From NCBI GenBank assembly GCA_900314365.1, contig OMVH01000022.1:1-10855 (forward strand): a DNA stretch of 10,855 nucleotides, in the 5' to 3' direction. Of this stretch, positions 6,697-10,855 are shown in pieces (within the stretch, counting starts at the first letter, position 1; the number at the start of each line of letters is the position of its first letter). The DNA comes from an uncultured Prevotella sp. Lineage in GTDB: Bacteria; Bacteroidota; Bacteroidia; Bacteroidales; Bacteroidaceae. The notes under the pieces are model-generated. The model had not been told where the DNA came from. It saw only the letters and a program-made list of their open reading frames with translations, and did no database searches. The translations under genes and the position numbers were made by a program.

Positions 6697-8235
6697 ATGA
6701 GCACTACCACTGCCATCTCCCTCCGTCGCCGTCTGTGGCTTTGTCTTGAAATCACAAGGCAACGCCGTCTCTCGGCCCGTCGCAATCCCAGCTTCCGACA
6801 GAACCAGACAGCCAAAGTCATTTTTGCTATCGGTGCCGTTCTCAGCATCCTCTATCTGATATTCATTGCTGTGCTGCTGGCTTTGGCTGTTGGCAGTGAT
6901 TCCTCTACCAGTGCCCCGGGAGTTCTTTGCGGAGTAATTCCGGTTTTCATTGCCTGCGACATGTTCATGCGCTTCATGTTGCAGAACCCGCCGGCGATGT
7001 TGGTGCGTCCCTACCTGCTGTTGCCCATTCCCCGGCGCATCTGTGTCGATGCGTTCGTTGGCGCCTCCGTACTATCAACGGGCAATTTAGTCACGCAGGC
7101 CTTGGTCACTCCTTACGTGCTCATGGCAGTAGTCTTCTCGTCTGGTGTTATCCCAGCCTTGCTGCTGATATTGTTCTTTTGGATGCTCTCAGTGCTTTGC
7201 AATCAGCTCGTTGCCATTATACGAGTCATCATCGACCGCAACTTCTACTGGATTCTTCTGCCGGTAGCCATAGGCGCATTTCTGCTGTACCCGCTCTTCA
7301 TTGGTCCTGAAGCCGGAATCAACTCACTGATGGACACCTATTCCACTATAGGATTCATGTTGGGCGACAGTAATCCTCTCCCTGTGCTCGTACTGACGGC
7401 ACTCCTCGTTGGGGCTGTTCTGCTCAACAGGGAGTTACAGTTCCGTGAGGTTTTAAGTGAAGTTGTCCGTACTGACAAAAAGCCCTCGTCCACAGCTAAA
7501 TGGAGTGCAGTATTCTTAGGCCGCAACAGTCTGACCGGTATCTACCGCCAGCTCATTGCTAACACTTACATGCGCTGTAAGAATCCTCGCAAGAGTCTGA
7601 TCACTACGTTGGGCCTCATACTTGTCTTTGTACTGATTTCCGCCTTAACTACCATCTACGACTCCTCGGGTTCGGATTATTTCTGGTGCCTCTACAACTA
7701 TCTGCTCATCGCCATCGTTCTAAGTAACAGCATCACAGGGTTCGAAGGCAATTATTTCGACTTCCTTGCTGTCCACAGGGAGAATGTACTGATGTTGCTC
7801 AAAGCCAAGTACCAGCTCTGCTGTCTGATGCAACTGTTGCCTTTCCTCTTGATGCTTATACCCGTAGTAGCTGGCAAATGGCCTCTCTTCATGGTGGTTG
7901 CCTTAGGCATCTTCACTTGTGGCCCCGTTTACTGCCTGAGTTTCCAGATGGCCGTCTACAACAAACAGACCATGCCCCTCAACGCTTCAATCGCCGGCGG
8001 ACGTCAACAGAACAGCTATCTCAATATCATCATCAGCCTCGCCACCTTCGGTATTCCCTACGCACTGAATGCCCTGCTGCAAGCCATTGCGGGCGACAGT
8101 GTGGCCTACAGCATTGAGCTCGTACTGGGCTTGCTGTTTATCGTCACTCATGACCTCTGGCTACGTAATATCTACCATCGGATGGCAGCACGACGCTACA
8201 CCCTGTTGCAAGGATTCAGAAGCTCCAAAATGTAG
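6697..8235 (+). CDS. DUF5687 family polytopic membrane protein, possible ABC permease
   Basis: A 512-residue integral membrane protein with about 11 or 12 hydrophobic segments, roughly at 41-66, 75-93, 132-150, 152-176, 184-202, 226-244, 301-320, 328-346, 374-392, 396-418, 440-462 and 470-487. The N-terminal 40 residues are basic and rich in Arg, consistent with a cytoplasmic start. The segment after the second helix, FMLQNPPAMLVRPYLLLPI (about 93-111), resembles the conserved LQ-x-x-P...PYL-L-I region I associate with DUF5687 proteins of Bacteroidetes, which are often encoded beside an ABC ATPase. No such ATPase gene lies next to it here: the next gene begins 57 nt downstream and is engB. 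It follows the LolA-like gene by only 6 nt. The substrate is unknown. A link to lipoprotein or envelope transport is only suggested by the neighbour. The family call rests on recalled pattern similarity, not a search. Confidence 0.72.
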   Translation: MSTTTAISLRRRLWLCLEITRQRRLSARRNPSFRQNQTAKVIFAIGAVLSILYLIFIAVLLALAVGSDSSTSAPGVLCGVIPVFIACDMFMRFMLQNPPAMLVRPYLLLPIPRRICVDAFVGASVLSTGNLVTQALVTPYVLMAVVFSSGVIPALLLILFFWMLSVLCNQLVAIIRVIIDRNFYWILLPVAIGAFLLYPLFIGPEAGINSLMDTYSTIGFMLGDSNPLPVLVLTALLVGAVLLNRELQFREVLSEVVRTDKKPSSTAKWSAVFLGRNSLTGIYRQLIANTYMRCKNPRKSLITTLGLILVFVLISALTTIYDSSGSDYFWCLYNYLLIAIVLSNSITGFEGNYFDFLAVHRENVLMLLKAKYQLCCLMQLLPFLLMLIPVVAGKWPLFMVVALGIFTCGPVYCLSFQMAVYNKQTMPLNASIAGGRQQNSYLNIIISLATFGIPYALNALLQAIAGDSVAYSIELVLGLLFIVTHDLWLRNIYHRMAARRYTLLQGFRSSKM

Positions 8236-8249
8236 ATTCGTACTCCTCC

Positions 8250-8261
8250 TGCCTTCGGGCA
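8250..8261 (+). other. Small UUCG-loop hairpin between the DUF5687 gene and engB
   Basis: TGCC-TTCG-GGCA forms a 4-bp stem closed by a C(UUCG)G tetraloop, a very stable small RNA loop. It sits 15 nt after the DUF5687 stop and 31 nt before the engB start. There is no T-tract after it, so it is not an intrinsic terminator; it could mark an mRNA 3' end or processing site, or be chance. Confidence 0.25.
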
Positions 8262-8292
8262 ACGCATCCCTACCTATTTAAATATATAAGAT

Positions 8293-8895
8293 ATGGAAAT
8301 TAAGAACGCCCTGTTCACACTCTCCTCCCCCACCGTTTCCAAGTGCCCGACCGACAACAAGCCGGAATACGCTTTCATCGGTCGCAGCAATGTGGGCAAG
8401 TCGAGCCTCATCAACATGCTCTGCAACCATAAGGGGCTCGCCAAAACCTCGGCCACACCGGGCAAGACACTCCTCATCAATCACTTCCTCATCAACGGCG
8501 AGTGGTATCTTGTCGACTTGCCAGGTTATGGCTACGCCAAGAGGTCAAAGACCATGCAGGAGAAGCTAAGCCGCATGATAACGTCCTACATCCTTCAGCG
8601 CCAACAACTTGTCAATGTGTTCGTGCTCATTGACGTGCGCCACGACCCTCAGGCTATCGACCGTCAGTTCATCGACTGGCTCGGTGAAAGCAGTATTCCC
8701 TTTACCATCATCTTTACCAAAGCCGACAAGCTCGGTCCGGTAAAAGGACGCCAACAGGCCGCGAAGTGGATGGAATCGCTCAAGGACAGATGGGAGGAAC
8801 TGCCTCCTTACTTCGTCACAAGTTCCGTAACCAAGGGCGGACGCGACGAGGTACTCGACTACATAGACAAGATAAACAAGGAAATAAAAGATTGA
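8293..8895 (+). CDS. engB: Ribosome biogenesis GTP-binding protein EngB (YsxC/YihA)
   Basis: EngB is a small TRAFAC-class GTPase required for late assembly of the 50S ribosomal subunit in the cytoplasm and is usually essential. The 200-residue length is typical. All G motifs are visible: G1 GRSNVGKS at 30-37, G2 in TPGKT at 55-59, G3 DLPGYG at 75-80, G4 TKADK at 142-146, and G5 near TSS at 176-178. The sequence FIGRSNVGKSSLIN and the DLPGYGYAK stretch are hallmarks of this subfamily rather than of Era or Der. The start follows an AT-rich stretch with no Shine-Dalgarno. It lies between the DUF5687 gene (57 nt away) and an ABC-F gene (58 nt away); both EngB and ABC-F proteins act on ribosomes. 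Identification is secure. Confidence 0.97.
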   Translation: MEIKNALFTLSSPTVSKCPTDNKPEYAFIGRSNVGKSSLINMLCNHKGLAKTSATPGKTLLINHFLINGEWYLVDLPGYGYAKRSKTMQEKLSRMITSYILQRQQLVNVFVLIDVRHDPQAIDRQFIDWLGESSIPFTIIFTKADKLGPVKGRQQAAKWMESLKDRWEELPPYFVTSSVTKGGRDEVLDYIDKINKEIKD

Positions 8896-8904
8896 AATAC
8901 CGTC

Positions 8905-8921
8905 TGCACCTCCACGGTGCA
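8905..8921 (+). other. Hairpin in the engB to ABC-F spacer
   Basis: TGCACC and GGTGCA (8905-8910 with 8916-8921) form a perfect 6-bp stem around a 5-nt loop, within the 58-nt gap between engB and the ABC-F gene. No T-tract follows, so it does not look like an intrinsic terminator. It may stabilise the engB mRNA end or tune ABC-F translation, or be incidental. Confidence 0.3.
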
Positions 8922-8953
8922 CAACACACAGTCCTCTAATAACACACGCTGAC

Positions 8954-10726
8954 ATGCAACCAATTCTCGACGTTCAGAATCTGACCAAGTCGTTCGGTGC
9001 CGATGTACTCTTCCACAACCTTTCGTTCTCCATCTCCGAGGGACAAAAGGTGGGCCTCATAGCTCGCAACGGAGCTGGCAAATCAACTCTGATGTCCATT
9101 CTCAATGGCATTGAGGGATGCGACTCCGGAAACATTATCTTCAAGAACGATCTCCGCATCGGTTATCTTGAGCAGACCCCAGCCTATAATCCAGAGGAAA
9201 GTGTACTCGATGCCTGCTTCAATCATCACGGCGATCCAGAAAAGGTACTACGAGCCAAACAAATACTCACCCAACTGAAAATCGGCGACCTCTCACAGCG
9301 TATGGAAGAACTCAGCGGTGGACAGCGCAAACGCGTAGCACTGGCCAACGTCCTCATCACGGAACCCGACTTCCTCATGCTCGACGAGCCTACCAACCAT
9401 CTCGATCTTGAAATGATTGAATGGCTCGAAGGATGGCTGACGCGCTCCACACTCACCCTGCTCATGGTGACCCACGACCGATATTTTCTGGACAACGTGT
9501 GCAGCGTGATTCTTGAGCTCGACGACCAGACCATCTACACCTACCGGGGCAACTACAGCTACTATCTCGAGAAGCGACAGGAACGTCTCGATAACCGACG
9601 GGCAGAAATAGCACGCGCCAACAATCTCTACCGCAAAGAGCTTGAGTGGATGAGACGTATGCCACAAGCCCGTGGCCACAAGGCCCGCTATCGCGAGGAT
9701 GCTTTCTACGAACTCCAGCAGCGCGCCCATCAGCGTGTGGAGGAAAGGCAGATGAGGCTTAAATCAAGAGGAGTCTACATAGGCTCAAAGATTTTTGAGT
9801 GCAACTACGTGTCGAAGGCATGGCCCAACGGCCCCGTGATATTGAAGGACTTCTACTACAACTTCGCACGCTTCGAGAAGATGGGCATAGTGGGCAATAA
9901 CGGCACCGGAAAGTCGACCTTCGTGAAGATGCTCCTCGGACTCGTAAAGCCCGATTCCGGAAACTTCGATATCGGCGACACCGTGCGCTTCGGTTATTTC
10001 TCACAGGACGGTCTGCAGTTTGACAAGCAGCAGAAGGTCATAGATATCATCACCGACATTGCCGAATACATCGACCTTGGAGGAGGGCGCCACTTGACGG
10101 CCACACAATTCCTCCAATACTTCCTCTTCACTCCTGAACAGCAACACAACTATGTCTACAAGCTAAGCGGGGGCGAGCGGCGCAAGCTCTACCTCTGTAC
10201 GGTACTGATGCGCAACCCAAACTTCCTCGTTCTCGACGAGCCTACCAACGACCTCGACATCCCGACTCTGCAGGTGCTTGAAGAGTACCTAGAAGACTTT
10301 CCGGGCTGTGTCATCGTAGTAAGCCACGACCGCTACTTCATGGACAAAGTAGTCGACCATCTGCTTGTCTTCAAGGGCAACGGCATCATCAAGGATTTTC
10401 CCGGCAACTACACTCAGTATCGCGAATGGGCTAAACTCGTGGCCAAGAGCGACATGGAAGGCAAGGAGAAGGAACAGCGAAAGCCTAAAGTCAGCTACAG
10501 ACATGATGAGCGCCGACGCATGACTTACAAAGAGAGACGCGAGTTTGAGTCGTTAGGCAAGGAGATTGAAGCTCTTGAAAACGAGAAAAAACAAATAGAA
10601 GCCGACCTCTGCAGTGGCAAATTATCAGTAGAGGAACTCACGGAGAAAAGCAAGAGGCTTCCGATTCTCAACGAGGAACTCGACGCAAAAGACATGCGCT
10701 GGCTGGAACTCTCTGAACTCGAATAA
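8954..10726 (+). CDS. ABC-F family ATP-binding protein, Uup type
   Basis: ABC-F proteins are soluble twin-ATPase proteins without membrane domains; characterised members bind the ribosomal E site and help stalled or perturbed ribosomes. This 590-residue protein has two complete nucleotide-binding domains. Domain 1 has ARNGAGKST at 37-45, the signature LSGGQ at 120-124, Walker B LMLDEPTNHLD at 141-151 and switch His174. Domain 2 has GNNGTGKST at 314-322, LSGGE at 404-408, LVLDEPTNDLD at 425-435 and His458. Both catalytic Glu residues (145, 429) are present. The inter-domain linker at about 200-275 is charged and predicted helical, as expected for the P-site tRNA interaction region. The C-terminal stretch, about 524-588, is a Glu/Lys-rich two-helix coiled coil that resembles the Uup C-terminal domain, which binds DNA in E. 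coli Uup. I see no hint that it is an antibiotic-resistance ABC-F. It is unlikely to be the missing partner of the DUF5687 permease, because ABC-F proteins do not pair with membrane subunits. Family call is firm; Uup orthology is moderate. Confidence 0.92.
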   Translation: MQPILDVQNLTKSFGADVLFHNLSFSISEGQKVGLIARNGAGKSTLMSILNGIEGCDSGNIIFKNDLRIGYLEQTPAYNPEESVLDACFNHHGDPEKVLRAKQILTQLKIGDLSQRMEELSGGQRKRVALANVLITEPDFLMLDEPTNHLDLEMIEWLEGWLTRSTLTLLMVTHDRYFLDNVCSVILELDDQTIYTYRGNYSYYLEKRQERLDNRRAEIARANNLYRKELEWMRRMPQARGHKARYREDAFYELQQRAHQRVEERQMRLKSRGVYIGSKIFECNYVSKAWPNGPVILKDFYYNFARFEKMGIVGNNGTGKSTFVKMLLGLVKPDSGNFDIGDTVRFGYFSQDGLQFDKQQKVIDIITDIAEYIDLGGGRHLTATQFLQYFLFTPEQQHNYVYKLSGGERRKLYLCTVLMRNPNFLVLDEPTNDLDIPTLQVLEEYLEDFPGCVIVVSHDRYFMDKVVDHLLVFKGNGIIKDFPGNYTQYREWAKLVAKSDMEGKEKEQRKPKVSYRHDERRRMTYKERREFESLGKEIEALENEKKQIEADLCSGKLSVEELTEKSKRLPILNEELDAKDMRWLELSELE

Positions 10727-10805
10727 GCTGCACCGCCCAGCTCCGTTAACCGCCCGTTCGGGCACTGCATGAATGCTGATATCAAGGATGTTCGCGAAAA
10801 GGCAT
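10727..10805. other. Intergenic tail after the ABC-F gene
   Basis: No gene is seen. A short G-C-rich hairpin (GCCC-GTTC-GGGC, 10752-10763) lies 25 nt after the stop, and a TTCGCGAA palindrome lies at 10791-10798. Neither is followed by a T-tract on the plus strand, so no clear intrinsic terminator for the rightward genes is present; the transcript may end by Rho or beyond the window. Confidence 0.3.
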
Positions 10806-10830
10806 AAAAAAAGGAGTACCGCTGTACTCC
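10806..10830 (-). terminator. Intrinsic terminator for minus-strand transcription entering from the right
   Basis: A perfect 7-bp inverted repeat (GGAGTAC at 10813-10819, GTACTCC at 10824-10830) encloses a 4-nt loop. On the minus strand the hairpin is followed directly by seven T residues (plus-strand A10806-10812), the classic layout of a Rho-independent terminator. On the plus strand no T-tract follows. It would end a leftward gene lying beyond the window, convergent with the ABC-F gene. Alternatively it is a structured 5' leader element of a rightward gene starting just past the edge. Confidence 0.5.
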
Positions 10831-10845
10831 AACCTTGTTAACCTT
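10831..10845 (+). repeat. AACCTT direct repeat beside the right-edge hairpin
   Basis: AACCTT occurs at 10831-10836 and again at 10840-10845, separated by GTT, immediately after the hairpin. The spacer and second copy together form a GTTAAC palindrome (10837-10842). The run onward to the window end is AT-rich. It may be part of an untranslated leader, but is too short to judge alone. Confidence 0.3.
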
Positions 10846-10855
10846 AAATCTAATA

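Noticed and set aside
9293..9730. A 145-codon open frame on the minus strand inside the ABC-F gene
   Set aside because: It mirrors the conserved ABC-F reading frame and has no independent coding signal.
8954..10726. The ABC-F protein as the missing ATPase of the DUF5687 permease
   Set aside because: It has two fused ATPase domains with the ABC-F linker and a Uup-like coiled coil, a class that works on ribosomes without membrane partners.
8954..10726. Antibiotic-resistance role for the ABC-F protein
   Set aside because: The setting beside engB in core genes and the Uup-like C-terminal domain point to a housekeeping protein; nothing nearby suggests acquired resistance.
10752..10763. GC-rich hairpin as an intrinsic terminator for the rightward operon
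   Set aside because: The stem is only 4 bp and no T-tract follows on the plus strand.

Overview
The window looks like ordinary core chromosome of a member of the Bacteroidales, most likely a Prevotella-type organism. The evidence is a DUF5687-type membrane protein and a LolA-like chaperone of the kind seen in this phylum, a FtsK with a Gln in its P-loop, perfect matches to the Bacteroidetes -7 promoter element (TAnnTTTG), and no clear Shine-Dalgarno sequences. The genus is a guess from overall protein character; no search was possible.

Left arm (about 160-3367, minus strand): three tightly packed genes read leftwards. They are a DEDDy-type 3'-5' exonuclease, a PUA-domain rRNA methyltransferase of the RlmI type, and tilS (tRNA-Ile lysidine synthetase). 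Gaps are 11 nt and then a 4-nt ATGA overlap, so they are almost certainly one transcript. Two of the three act on structured RNA (rRNA and tRNA); the substrate of the exonuclease is unknown. A weak terminator candidate lies just past tilS.

Centre (3368-3484): a 117-bp divergent promoter region with a perfect TAnnTTTG on each strand. The minus-strand element decides the start of the exonuclease gene.

Right arm (3485-10726, plus strand): ftsK (DNA translocase for chromosome segregation at division), a LolA-like periplasmic lipoprotein chaperone, a polytopic DUF5687 protein resembling an ABC permease but with no ATPase gene beside it, engB (ribosome-assembly GTPase) and an ABC-F ATPase of the Uup type. 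Gaps are 6 to 58 nt, so much or all of this arm may be co-transcribed. The gene set joins cell division, envelope biogenesis and ribosome function.

Right edge (10727-10855): no gene. It holds a perfect 7-bp hairpin with an A-tract on its left side, which reads as an intrinsic terminator for minus-strand transcription arriving from beyond the window, plus a short AACCTT direct repeat.

I found no mobile element, CRISPR array, tRNA or rRNA gene, and no convincing new biological system. The points most worth checking are the orphan DUF5687 permease, the divergent promoter pair and the right-edge hairpin element.
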